From Plantago major (Eukaryota; Streptophyta; Magnoliopsida; Lamiales; Plantaginaceae), in contig CM048842.1 in assembly GCA_026545765.1 (NCBI GenBank), positions 29,065,167 through 29,129,166 of the forward strand: a stretch of DNA of 64,000 bases. Direction: 5' to 3'. The notes under the pieces were generated by a model, which was not told the origin of the DNA, did no database searches, and was given only the letters and a program-made list of their open reading frames with translations. Position 1 is the first letter of the stretch. Each line of letters starts with the position of its first letter. The position numbers and the translations under genes are program-made. Below, in pieces: positions 1-11,281 of the stretch.

Positions 1-182
1 TTTCTGTATTTACATTTCAAAGAACACACACACTTTAACTGCATTTACTTATCTTTATTAAGTCTTCCGCTCGATTCTAAGTATCGGATATCTATTCATA
101 TCTCGAGAAATAGTTTTATCGACAAAAGTTTTAAAAGACTATTCACCCCCAGTCTTTTACTTTGCCGTTATCTGGACCAACA
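1..182 (+). repeat. Element A 5' LTR, terminal 182 bp
   Basis: This matches the last part of the 3' LTR at about 12474-12680 and ends in the family terminus ACCAACA just before the primer-binding site. The C-run near the end is only 5 long here but about 15 in the 3' LTR of the same element. Confidence 0.9.
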
Positions 183-184
183 AG

Positions 185-196
185 TGGTATCATAGC
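185..196 (+). promoter_or_regulatory. Element A primer-binding site
   Basis: TGGTATCATAGC lies 2 nt after the LTR. It matches the complement of the 3' end of plant initiator tRNA-Met (TGGTATCAGAGC) at 11 of 12 positions. It would prime minus-strand DNA synthesis. Confidence 0.9.
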
Positions 197-300
197 AGGA
201 GGTTCACAAGCCTTCTTCACTGAACCTAGATCCCCAGATAGGTGAAGGAACTTTGTCCATTTTCGAGGACTATTTAATTTGTGTGTTAAGTGTGCAGGTA

Positions 301-2705
301 TGTCTCTGAGTGATGCACCCATTCTCAAACCAGAGAATTACGAGAAATGGAAAAATAACATGATGCTCCACCTTGAAGCCATAAGTGACGAAATGATCGA
401 AGTGATAAAGAATGGCCCAATAGTCATTCAACAACTCAAACAAGTCATGGAGGTTTCTAATGGTAGAGACAGAGATCAAAGCGAAGGATCTTCACAAACC
501 GATGCGTCAACAAGTGGGAGATCTACTAGTCAAGTCATTTACGAACCAAAGCCCAGAGAACTCTGGACATCGGAAGATGCCAAAAGAAATCGTCTGGAGG
601 TCAAGCTCGTAATATCATCATCAGATCGACACCTGAGCACATACAGTGTGAACTGTGGGGTGCTAAAACGGCGAAAGTTGCCTGGCAACTGATTGAAGAA
701 ATCTGTGCCGGAACTGAGAAAACCAAAGAAAACAAAATCGAAGTTCTCAAGTTGAAATTTCAAAATTTCAAACAAGGACCCACTGAAACTCTGGAAGAAC
801 TTGATTTCAGATTTACCACTCTCATGAGTGACATGGCAGCTCTTGGGGAAAGCAACAGATACTCCCAGTAAGAAAAGATTAAGACTATTGTCAGAAGTCT
901 TAACCACAACTGGGAGCATACCAAATTCTTTTATTTTAACCAAGCAATGCCAAATATCACTCCAGTGAAACTTTTCTCTCATCTTGCTACTGTTGATTAT
1001 GAGACAACTCAAAGAGAACAAACAACTGAAAAGTTGCAAAACGTTGCTCTAGTCACTCAAGGAACTTCTGAAAAGAAGAAAAGCAAGGAAGAAACTGAGG
1101 ATGCTCTTGCTGCAAAGCAAATGAGCAAATATATCAGTCGAGAAATTGAAAGAAGGAAAGCCAAAGAGAAGCTGAAAAAGCATCTAGGCTCAAACTATCA
1201 CCAGTACAAAAATATGCAAAGCTCGCTGAATAAGCCAGCTCAGAAAGCATCATGTACTGAGGAAGCAGAAATTGGAAACGATATCTGTTTCTATTGTCAG
1301 AAACCTGGCCACTTCAAGAAGGATTGTCCTGCCCTCAACAAACTAAGGACAGGTGACAAGAAAGATAGGAGAAACTTCAGAATAAGCCAGAAAGCTTTGT
1401 TAACTGAAGAAGGAAAGAAAATCCAAATTCAACTGGATGCTCTAGACGTTGAAACAGATTCTGAAGATGACAATTCGGATGACTCAACCTTACCATCACC
1501 CGAATTATGTGGAGTTACTCATGATATAATCGATTTCGGCCTCAAGAAGAATGAAATGTGTGGAGTTGCTGAAATTGACGGTCCAGACATCTCCAACATA
1601 GAAATCTGTCTTATGGCTGATGAGGTAACACATACTTCTTGTTATACTTATGAAAGTGATGAAGAGGAAATAAAAAATCTAGAAAATCTCAGGAAAGAAC
1701 TTGACATCTATGAAAGAGAATTTCTAATGATCCGAGCTAGAGCCGAAAACCTTGAAGAAGAAAAGAATTCTCTTGCAAAGGAAAATTCTCAATTAGTTAA
1801 AGTATCTGAGAGAAAGGATGCTGAAAATGCATCTCTCAAAGCTCATATATCTGAGACTGAAATGTCACATAAAGAAGCAATGGCTGAATTACAAAAGAAA
1901 TATGAAGATCTTCTTTCTGAGAACAAGGAACTCAAGAAGAAAGAATTATCTTTTCAATCTTATGCCAAAGCTAGTGACACTCTTACTGAAGTACAATCTT
2001 ACTTAAGAGATCCTTCAGAAAATAAAGGACTTGGGCTGAATACACAGACAGATTGTTCTATCACTCTGAGTAAGAGTAAGGAGAGAAGAACATTTGTAAG
2101 TACTCAGCAAGACGGTTCCCATGCAATCTATAGTATCGGTGAGAAGACAAAGATTGTTGACAAAGGAAAGGCAGTTGCGACTAAACCTTTGTGGGAAAAA
2201 CAAGTCAAAAACAAAACTGTTGGGTATATCTCTGAAAAGAAACACAACACTGAAAAGTGTAAACACCCAAGCATTCTATATAGCTTCAAGTGCTCGAAAC
2301 GGTATTGGCTACAAAGGTATCGGAAAACAACTTGCTCATGAGTACAAGCAGGAGCAAGAACGATGGCTGAAAGCTAGAATTGCTCAAAGTAATTATCAGA
2401 AGTGGAAGTTAAATCAAGCCACTGAAAATCTGAATTCCAGGGCTAGAAGAAATCTGGCAAGGAAAGCTAAGTTTGCTGAAAAGCAAACTCAGAAACCTGA
2501 CAGGTATCTGAAAGCATCATATGGAGCACCTGGGAACACACCATGGAAGAAAATAATTCTTAATAATGATAACATTCATTCAAATAGAATTCCTCCTTAT
2601 GTTCCTGTCAGACAAAAGAATATTTCAAAGAAATTCATTCAAAAATGGATTCCTACTGGAAGATCTTTTAATTCTGATGGTTCCATCAAAGATATGAGAA
2701 CCTAA
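301..2705 (+). pseudogene. gag: Element A gag, unspliced form, frameshifted
   Basis: The start is ATG 301 (MSLSDAPILKPENYEKW), equivalent to the starts at 30305, 38518 and 40287. The N-terminal part is a copia-type Gag. The frame breaks near 600 and 660 and meets a TAA near 870, where other copies read SNSEK. From 947 the frame reads on through a CCHC zinc knuckle (CFYCQKPGHFKKDC, about 1285-1326), an acidic Ser/Asp stretch and a long Glu/Lys-rich coiled coil (about 1650-1960). After another frame change near 2280 comes a basic tail rich in Arg/Lys (2281-2700), ending at TAA 2703-2705. The knuckle should bind genomic RNA and the coiled coil could drive particle assembly. The part from 1625 on lies inside an apparent intron. 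Confidence 0.85.
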
Positions 2706-2729
2706 TCTCCTGTTTCCTGTTGTGTGCAG
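1625..2729 (+). other. Retained intron between gag and protease in element A
   Basis: The 5' boundary is GATGAG|GTAACA and the 3' boundary is TGTTGTGTGCAG|AAT. The same boundaries occur in C (41632-42838) and D (55658-56866), and the segment is precisely absent in E at 31648/31649. It is 1105 bp and contains the Gag stop (2703-2705) exactly 24 nt before the acceptor. Removing it would join gag to protease in phase 0. Confidence 0.8.
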
Positions 2730-5700
2730 AATGCTTCCTGGACTAAAGCACAATGGCTATTTGATAGTGGATGCGGAAAGCACATGACAGGAGACAAAGC
2801 AAATCTGGTCGATTACAAAGCTTGCAACACAGGACCAGATATCGGATTTCTTTGGAGAATTAAATCCCTCTCTGGGATTTGGCAACGTCAAATTGGGGAC
2901 TTTAACAATCACTGACGTATTACATGTTAAGGATTTGAAATATAATCTATTTAGCATGAGCCAGTTTGCAGACAAGGGTTTACTATAAAATTCAAAGCTA
3001 AATACTGCAAACTAATTGACAATGAGTCAAAGCAGACATTCTTAGTTGGTCGGCGGAAAGGCAGTCTTTATGTTGCCGATTGGGCATCTGCCACAACTGA
3101 AGAATGTCTCATGGTGAGTCAATCTGGTCACACAGAAGAGCACTGGTTATGGCACAAAAGAATGAGTCACTTGAACTTCAAAACTCTGAACAGACTTGCC
3201 AAGAAAGAGTTAGTGGTTGGCCTTCCCAGAACATCTTTCAGAAAGGATGGTATCTGTTCTGCCTGTCAGATGGGGAAACAATCTAAGATCTCTTTCAAGT
3301 CCAAAATCAGACACTCTAGTGTTAGACCACTGCAACTATTACACATGGATCTTTTTGAATCATCTGTAACTAGTTATGCAGGAAAGAAGTATGGTCTGGT
3401 TGTTGTAGATGACTTCTCAAGATTCACTTGGGTTGTCTTTCTGAAACACAAATCTGATGCCAGGGTGGAGATACCAAACTTGCTGAAAAAGCTTGAAGTC
3501 ATGAAAAATGACAAGGTATCTGCAATCAGAATAGACCATGGTACTGAGTTTGTCAACCAGTACATAAAGGAGTTTTGTACCTGCAAAGGTATACAACACC
3601 AACTTTCCTTTGTAAGAACACCTCAACAAAATGGTGTTGCGGAAAGGAAAAACAGAACCCTTAAAGAAGCTGCAAGGACAATGCTAGCTGACACTGAAAT
3701 AAGTGAAATTTATTGGGTTGAAGCTGTAAACACAGCTTGCTACACTCAGAACAGATGTTTGATAAACAAACACCATGACAAGACCCCCTATGAAATCTTG
3801 GTTGGTAGACCCCCTAATATCAAACATCTGAGAGTATTTGGTTGTAAATATTTTGTTCTAAACAATGGGAAAGATTATCTGAGAACATTTCAACCAAAGG
3901 CAGATAAAGGTGTTCTTCTTGGTTATTCCACAAATAGCAAAGCCTACAGAGTTTACAACAAAAGAACAAAGAAAATTGAAGAATCAATTCATGTTGTATT
4001 CTATGAAGGAAATAAGAAAACACCTCCTAATGATGAACTCTCAGAAAGGTTCAAAGAACTATTACTGAGGGATTCTAAAGAAAAAACCTCAGAAAGGAGA
4101 AACATCATTATAGAAAGTGAGGATGACTCTGATGTAGAAAAGCTTGAAATGCCTAGTAACAACAAGATGACTCACAGACATGATCAGGAATTTCCTATGA
4201 GTTTTCCAGAAATGGAACAGGTTACTGAGAACCTTCATCATGAAGAGGTATCTGAAAATGAGACTGCTGAAATGCAAGTTCCAGATATCTCTAACACTGA
4301 AAAGTGTCAGATATCCATGACATTTCCCATATGTCAAATATCTCAGATACTGAAAAAGTATCAAATCATAATCTTAGTGATTCACATTCAAATCACTTGG
4401 ATATTGATCCTACTAGCACTAAACCTATGATGAGATGGATCAAAGATCATCCTGCAAAGGATGTAATTGGACCAATTAATCAAGGTGTTAGGACTAGGAG
4501 AACAATAGCTGAAAATGCTAATTCTCTCTTTGGATGTTTCATCTCGAATATTGAACCTAAAAATATTGAAGAAGCATTAGGAGGCCAAGACTGGATCTCT
4601 GCAATGCAAGAAGAGTTGGATCAATTTGAGAGAAACAAAGTCTGGAAACTAGTTCCATTTATAGAAGGAATATCTGTGATTGGAACTAAATGGGTTTTCA
4701 GAAACAAGATGAATGAATCTGGTGAAATAACCAGAAACAAAGCAAGATTGGTTGCGAGGAATTTACCTGATCAAGGCTTAGATTTTGACGAGTCATATGC
4801 ACCAGTTGCCAGATTGGATGAAATAAGACTCTTTCTAGCCTTTGCAGCTCATAAAGATTTCAAAGTTTATCAGATGGATGTCAAAAGTGCATTCTTAAAC
4901 GGTGAACTTGCAGAAGAAGTTTATGTTGAGCAACCACCTGGCTTTGAAGTTTCTTCAGAAAGTAGAATGGTCTATAAACTACAGAAAGCTCTATATGGAC
5001 TGAAACAGGCTCCAAGAGCATGGTATGACACTTTGGCCAAGTACCTTCTGGAAAGTGGTTTCAAGAAAGGTGAAGTTGATAAAACTTTATTTACCTTAAA
5101 TCATGACGGGAAACTACTCTTAGTTCAAGTATATGTTGATGACATCATATTTGGATCTAAGGACAAGCAACTTTCTAATGACTTTGCAAATCTCATGAAA
5201 AGCAAGTTTGAGATAAGCATGATGGGAGAAATGAATTATTTTCTAGGATTGCAAGTCAAGCAACTCAATGATGGAATATTCATTAGTCAAACAAAGTATG
5301 AAAAAGATATGCTCGCAAAATTTAATCTTAAGCCTTCTGAAAAGAATGCTAAGATACCTATGAGCATTGGAACCAAAATGACCTATACTGAATCAGATAA
5401 GAGTGTTGAAGAACATAAGTATAGGAAATTGATAGGTTCACTACTTTACCTCACTGCAAGTAGACCTGATATTCAATATGCCGTTGGAGTGTGTGCTAGA
5501 TTTCAGACAAATCCAATGCAAACACACTACAACATTGTTATGAAAATATTAAGGTATGTAAAAGGTACAGTAGATGTAGGATTGTGGTATCCTAAAGAAA
5601 GTGGATTGAGTTTAGCTGGGTACTCAGACGCTGATTATGCTGGATCACTGCTTGATAGGAAAAGTACCTCAGGAACTTGTCAGTTTCTGGGTACTAGACT

Positions 5701-6085
5701 TATCTCATGGTTTAGCAAGAAGCAAAACTCAATTGCAACTTCTACCATAGAGGCTGAATATATTGCTGCTGGTTGTTGTGCAACACAAATTCTGTAGATA
5801 CAACAACAACTTAAAGACTATGGACTCGATGAGAAGAAAACTCCCATTTTCTATGACAACACAAGTGCTATTGCGATTACACAGAATCCTAAATTTCATG
5901 CCAGAACAAAGCACATTGATGTTAGACATCACTTCATCAGAGACAATGTTGAAAAGGGCAATATAGAGATACTCAAGATTGGCACTGAAGACCAACTTGC
6001 AGATATCTTCACTAAGCCACTACAAGAAAGTAGATTCTTAGCCTTAAGACATAGTCTTGGACTAATGGAACTACCAATGAACTGA
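2730..6085 (+). pseudogene. pol: Element A pol: protease, integrase, reverse transcriptase, RNase H
   Basis: Protease comes first, with active-site motif FDSGCGKHMTG at about 2760-2790, and is frameshifted near 2845-2980. Integrase (3111 to about 3950) has the HHCC finger (HWLWHKRMSH ... CSACQ) and catalytic D, D, E in HMDLFESS, IDHGTEF and QNGVAERKN. A frameshift near 4300-4400 separates it from RT (to about 5300), which has [18 protein letters not shown], the YVDD box ([10 protein letters not shown]) and [12 protein letters not shown] short lesion near 4755-4770 changes the KGFTQTEG segment. RNase H follows ([23 protein letters not shown]) with a TGG-to-TAG stop at 5795-5797. The frame then resumes to the natural TGA at 6083-6085. 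RT and RNase H are the least damaged parts. Confidence 0.92.
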
Positions 6086-6842
6086 AAGAGTTCAGGTATC
6101 TGGAACGGGCATCCAGAGAAGAGGTATCTGGAACGGGTATCCAGAGAAGAGAAAAGAGAAATCTGGAACGGGTATCCAGAAGTCAAAAGGGCTAAAAAGC
6201 AAAAGGATAGCATAAGATCTCTGAGACGGGAACTCAGATATCTGAATCACTTTATAAACGGGGAACACAAAAGAGAATAGTATTATTTCTATCTTGATGA
6301 AAAACTTGGAAAAATCCTAAGTATAAGACAGATTCAGATGCAAACAGTGTTCTTGGTCATACAAAAACGTGATTCAGAAAGCTATGAGCCAAAATTCATT
6401 AAATGGGCACAATTACACTTGTTGATTGTGATCATTGCTGAAGAAGCAATGGTGACCCTTGATGAAATTAAGCGATTGATCTGCATTGGAAATTAATTCA
6501 CACGATAAATAGTGGATCGTTGAAATTCGGACATGGCCCACTAAGCATTTAATGCCGAACTAGCTTTTGCTCACGCACCTTGCAAATCACAGATCGTACA
6601 CAAAATCAATTTGTATGTATTTATGCATTGAGATTCAACTGCTATATATATAGGATTTTGGCATAGGAAATCACTTTTGCCTAATCCGAAAACTCATCTT
6701 GCACAAAAATAGCAAATCCTTCTCTTGATTCTCTGCAAAACTTCTACAAACTCTGCAAATCAAGATTAAGTTTTTCTGCAAAGAATTACTGAATCAAATC
6801 TCTTTCAAACACCAATTTCAAATCCCTACACTATATACAGAG
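6086..6842 (+). promoter_or_regulatory. Element A post-pol spacer: hairpin array and putative internal promoter
   Basis: No coding signal is seen. Four short hairpins lie at 6099-6117, 6127-6145, 6162-6180 and about 6219-6239, each a CTG-based stem around a 7-nt loop of the type ACGGGTA. Further on, a TATA-like run (CTATATATATAGG) lies at about 6642-6654, some 190 bp before the ATG of the 3' gene. Equivalent TATA runs sit at the same place in B (13095), E (35669) and D (62872), which supports an independent start site for the 3' gene. This is inferred from conservation only. Confidence 0.5.
6099..6240 (+). repeat. Hairpin array after pol, element A (4 units)
   Basis: The units read TCTGGAACGGGTATCCAGA three times with small changes, and then CTGAGACGGGAACTCAG. 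The inner stem pairs change together (GA/TC versus AG/CT) while the 7-nt loop A-C-G-G-G-N-A is kept, which suggests selection on RNA structure. Confidence 0.75.
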
Positions 6843-9800
6843 ATGGCCCCTAAAAGTTCAACCACACTGAAATCTCAATCCTCCACTGGTACTGCTGAAA
6901 AGCAAGCACCAGAGTTGGTTATTGTGAACAACCGACTGGTAGGAGATTTTAATCCTGACCATTGGACTTCGAATCACAGAATGATTGGGGTGGTTCCATG
7001 GTTGAGTAATACCTCACTGCTGGAATAGAGAACCAAGCCGACAGAAAGCTAATTCTTGACATGCTTGAAAAGGCACAAATCAAGGGCTTTCTATCTGCTC
7101 GCCCTAGTGGAATTTCATCACTCGATGTGTTGGAATTCTACAACAACTCCAGGATTATTTCATGTGTTTACAAACCGAAATAGTGTCATCAAAACCTCAG
7201 TCCAAGGAAAGGAAATCCTTCTGGACTTAACAACTTTCTGTAAGTTGTTTGAGTTTCAAAATCTTGGAAAGGATTTTGAAATAAACACCAAGGATGATGA
7301 ACTCCTTGAAGGTGTTAAAGAACTGTACAGTGACGTGTGTGATCTTGAAAAATCAGATACACCTACTGAGTTCAAGCTTGCTGACATCCGAACCAGACAT
7401 CTGATGGTTCACTGGGATGTACTGGCTTGCATTCTTCACAGATGCTTTGATGGTCTACAAGGAGGTGCTAACCAGATAAGCCAAGAATGATGGATCATGA
7501 TGTTCTTGCTGAATCAACAAGACAAAAGGCTGGAAAACCCTTTTAACTGGGGAAAGTACGCCTCCATGAAGTTTGTGAAGAAGATTCAAGGTTTCGAGCC
7601 TAAGATTTCCAAAGGACTAGCTGAGCCAAAGGCCACAGTAGGCTATGGTCTGAAGATATGCTACTTGCTGGAAAAGCTTGGCATTGAGCTCAGAGAGACG
7701 GCTGAAATAGCCAACAGTAATCTACTCTACAAATATGAGTATACAAACTTGATGAAAAAGGTTACTGGGTCTCAAAAAGGTTCTAAGAAGCGAAAGTCTG
7801 AAAAGGTATCTGAAGAAAAGGTTGCGACCAAGAAGCCCAGAACTTCAAGAACGAAGTCTGTTGGCAAATCAGAAGACACACCCAAAGAGGTTGTCGATTC
7901 TCAGATATCTGCAGGCATTGCCGATGAACTGATAAAGGCAGATGAAATCATCAATGCTGCAAAAGAGTTAACAACTACTGAACAAGTAGACTCAGCAAGA
8001 GAAAGTGCTTCCAGAAATGTTGCGACTAATGCAGAAAGCCTTGCTGATGAACTCATAAATGCTGCCAAAAGTGGTGAAAACCACCAAGCCCTATCTGCAG
8101 AAACCGCAGGAGTAATGGACCAATCAGTTCCTAATGCTGATGAGAGCTCTAACGATGAAGATGATGAAGTAGTCATCTCTCAAGTCCTAGAAAGAACAAA
8201 GAGGGCTAAGGTTACTGTAACAGTAACTGGTGATAAGGTATCTGAAGAAGAACCTACACCACATGTTGCTGAACTTATAGCAAAGGTTGTTGTTGCAAAC
8301 ACATCATCAGGGAACGTTTCTTACGCACAACTCCAAGAAGCCCTGATGAGTGGTAATTTAGTGCTGGCAGATGCTGATGAAAATGCCACATCTAAAAATC
8401 TGGAAGAACATTCTACTGACCAATCCTCTGCTTCCAGACAACCATAACAACCACAAACACAACAACCACAATAGCCACAAGTGGTTGATGAAATGTTAAA
8501 TGAACTCCATTTCGAATTACCAGCAATGCAGTATACTGAAGAAAATCCTGCAAAAGAGCAGGTTCCCCAACTCAATGTGAGGGATCAAACTGAGACATCT
8601 ACTCAGAATGATCAACCAGGGGAGGCAACTGAGTTGCATACTCAGGAAAGGTGTGAAGTACCAAAAACTTCAAGCAAAGAAACTGCACTGGGACAAGAAG
8701 ACCTAAGTATAGAAAGGTCACAAGTACCAGAGACCAATCAGCCTGAAACTACTCAGGTAGCTGACCGGTTTAACTCTTATGTTGTGAAAATTTTTATGCT
8801 TATACATCTTGTTACTCATAAAATTTCTTTGTTACAGGCTGAGTTAGAAACACAAAAACAGGAGGAAGCTGAAAAGCTTACCTCAGAAACTGAGAAGGAG
8901 GTTCCCTCAACCTCGCCTCTTAAGATATCTGAGCATGTGCCACAGGTAATAATTGATTCTTAAGATAACACTTCTTCAGTTATAAGTTTATGTGCTTAAT
9001 CATTAAAATAAATGTTTCTAACAGGCTCCAACTGAGAAAGAGGAAGATAAGGCAGAAATGCCAGAAGAAAACCCAGAAACCGACAAGGTTTCTGAAGAAC
9101 AAATCATTGAGCCTTCCAGCATGAAGGTATATGAAAATCAGTGATAAAAGTTCTTCACCTTGGGTTAACTAAAATCTTCTCTAAATTATTCAATGCTTTC
9201 TACTCACAGGCTCACTCAGAAGTAGAAGTGCAAGGGGACAGAGTTGCGACATCCCCTGCACCTATGGAAATTGATGAGGCATCAAGGCCTTCATCACAAG
9301 AAAAGATTCCAGAGACTGCACAAGTCTCTGAGAGACAAGTATCTGAGCCTCCCATGGAGGTAATTGACCTCTCAGATATCTGACTTGTCACTTAAAGTTT
9401 TCTTGATAAAATTTCCTAAGTATTGTGATAATGTTAATTCTCAGGTTCAAGAAAGAAAGGTTGATGAGGACCAGACTTCCAAGTCTCCGCCTCACAACAA
9501 GATATCTGAGACACCAATTGTCTCGAGAGAACAAGTCTCTGAGCCAGAAGTACTTACTCAGGTAACTCAAAAACTAAACTACACTTCTACTCATATATCT
9601 ATAAAAGTTTTGAAGCTCACTCAAAACTCTTTCTTTCAGGCTCAAACAAGTGCCGAGCAGGCTCCCAATGTTGAGACAAGGGACCTACTTCCCTTCTTCA
9701 AAGCTCACACCCTGCCAAAGCACATTAAATGCTTCAAGAAATGGCAAAGGTTAAGGTGCTCTGATCTCTCTGAAATATTGAGAATCACAGATCAACCAAA

Positions 9801-11281
9801 CAGACGAGCACGAGCTCTTGACTTGGAGACATACATCCATGCAATGTTCCCTATCGAGCGATTACGATTCTGACTCTATTGCATAAGGATTTCTCCGGAG
9901 AAGTGGCGACGATTTGATACAAGCCTTTGAAATGGCGGATGGTCGACAAGATTACAAATGGCATTTAAGCCGATCCCCTTTAAACTCTGCAATTTATACC
10001 TTCTGAACAAGAAGAGGTTAATGGGCAGAAGATCACTATTCCTGAAGTGATCAATCTTGTATCTGAAGATGATGAGGAGGAAGAGATAAACGAAAATGAC
10101 TTTGATGAACCTCCCACTGACCATCACCAAAAGGATGACACAGACAAAAAGGATGATGATGCCCCTGCACCAGGGACCGAAGGAATTTCGCTAAAAAATG
10201 ATGCCTCAGCTGCTGAAAAGCACACTGAGAAGACTTCACAGAAATCTCCGTCTCCATCTCCTCAGAAATCTACTCATCCATCTTCTAACCAACAACCAGT
10301 TACTACTGAACAAGTAGTTGAGCTTTCTGAAGAAACCAATCAGAAAATATTAAATACTCAAACCAGATCTGCTCAGCTCAGACAACTGTTGGAAGAAGAA
10401 CAACAGCTCCATCTTCAACTGGAAGATCAAATAGCTAAATCCAGAGACAAGCTTGATCAACTACAAGATCAATACTTACAAGAAATGATTGCTTACTCTG
10501 AGGTTAAAGAGCTACGGGATGCTGTGCAAGATATCACCAAAGAACTCGATACTGAAGAAGTATCTGAAGTCAAGCATGATGCTAAGGCTGTATCATCTTC
10601 AAAACAAGTACCATCCTCCTCCCAGAAAGGGATGAAACCAATCTCTGAGATGGTTGCTGGACTCGATACAATCGATGAAAATGTCCAAGAGGAAGAAGAT
10701 CACTGGGCTGATTACTCAGATGATGAAGAAGACAAGACTTTGGCAGAGCACCGCAATGAACATTTAGCGGTTTCTCACTTGAAAAGGAAGCTGATTGCTC
10801 CTACAATATTCAGCAAACTGCCAAATGTCCACTCCAATGAATACATGAACAGGTACCAAGTACTATCTCATCTAAACAAGGAGATGTCTTCACAGAACAA
10901 GGAAGTAATTGCCTCCGTCCCCTCTGAAATGAAAAAGTTCACTGAGCTCATCACTCAGAGAACAACTAGCATAGTCATTGCTCAGAAAGATCTGGGAATG
11001 ATAAGGGACGATGATGCGTCTTTAGCTGAAAAAGCTTTCCAAGAGGCAAGTTACACTGCTGGAAAAGCAGATGCCATCCTAGGCCCACTGCCAGAGCTCA
11101 CTGATAAGGACAATGGACTTATCAAGCAAAATCAGGAGCTCAAAGCCGAACTTCAGAAGTTGGTCACTGCCTATAATTATTTACAAGGGCACTTTAACTG
11201 TTTTTCAGATACCTTAGCCATATATCTTGAAGACACGAATAGTTTTAAACAAACTGTGTCACAAGAGATATCTGAGAAATA
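6843..11281 (+). pseudogene. Element A 3' gene (intron-bearing, unknown function)
   Basis: The start ATG 6843 (MAPKSSTTLKSQ) matches 13305 in B, 47109 in C and 63081 in D. Apparent exons are 6843-8756, 8838-8945, 9025-9126, 9210-9359, 9445-9561 and 9640 to about 11206. Exon 1 has a globular N-terminal part (LEFYNNS ... VHWDVLACILHRCFDG ... QGFEPK), perhaps distantly like the plant transposon-associated domain PF20167. A Lys/Arg-rich NLS-like stretch (KKRKSEKVSEE) and acidic repeats with KVSEE words follow. The last exon is charged and coiled-coil. No signal peptide or membrane segment is visible, so an Env role is not supported. Damage includes frameshifts near 6985 and 7170, a CGA-to-TGA stop at 7488-7490, a TAA at about 8446, and a lesion near 9870-10020. 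The last roughly 25 codons (11207-11281) are LTR sequence joined by a deletion. Confidence 0.75.
8757..9639 (+). other. Five phase-0 mini-introns in the 3' gene of element A
   Basis: Introns are seen at 8757-8837 (81 bp), 8946-9024 (79), 9127-9209 (83), 9360-9444 (85) and 9562-9639 (78). Each starts GTA and ends in a T-rich tract plus AG (for example TTTGTTACAG, TTCTTTCAG). The exons between them are 108, 102, 150 and 117 bp, all multiples of three, and mostly begin with GCT. B and C have introns at the same places and of the same size. Confidence 0.82.

Noticed and set aside
185-196. tRNA gene fragment
   Set aside because: Only 12 nt match the tRNA 3' end next to each LTR, which is the primer-binding site. 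No cloverleaf follows, and no tRNA or rRNA gene was recognised in the window.
539-1039. Long minus-strand ORFs opposite gag and pol (for example 539-1039, 42025-42645)
   Set aside because: They are antisense shadows of Lys/Glu-rich coding sequence, giving Phe/Leu/Ser-rich products with no motifs.
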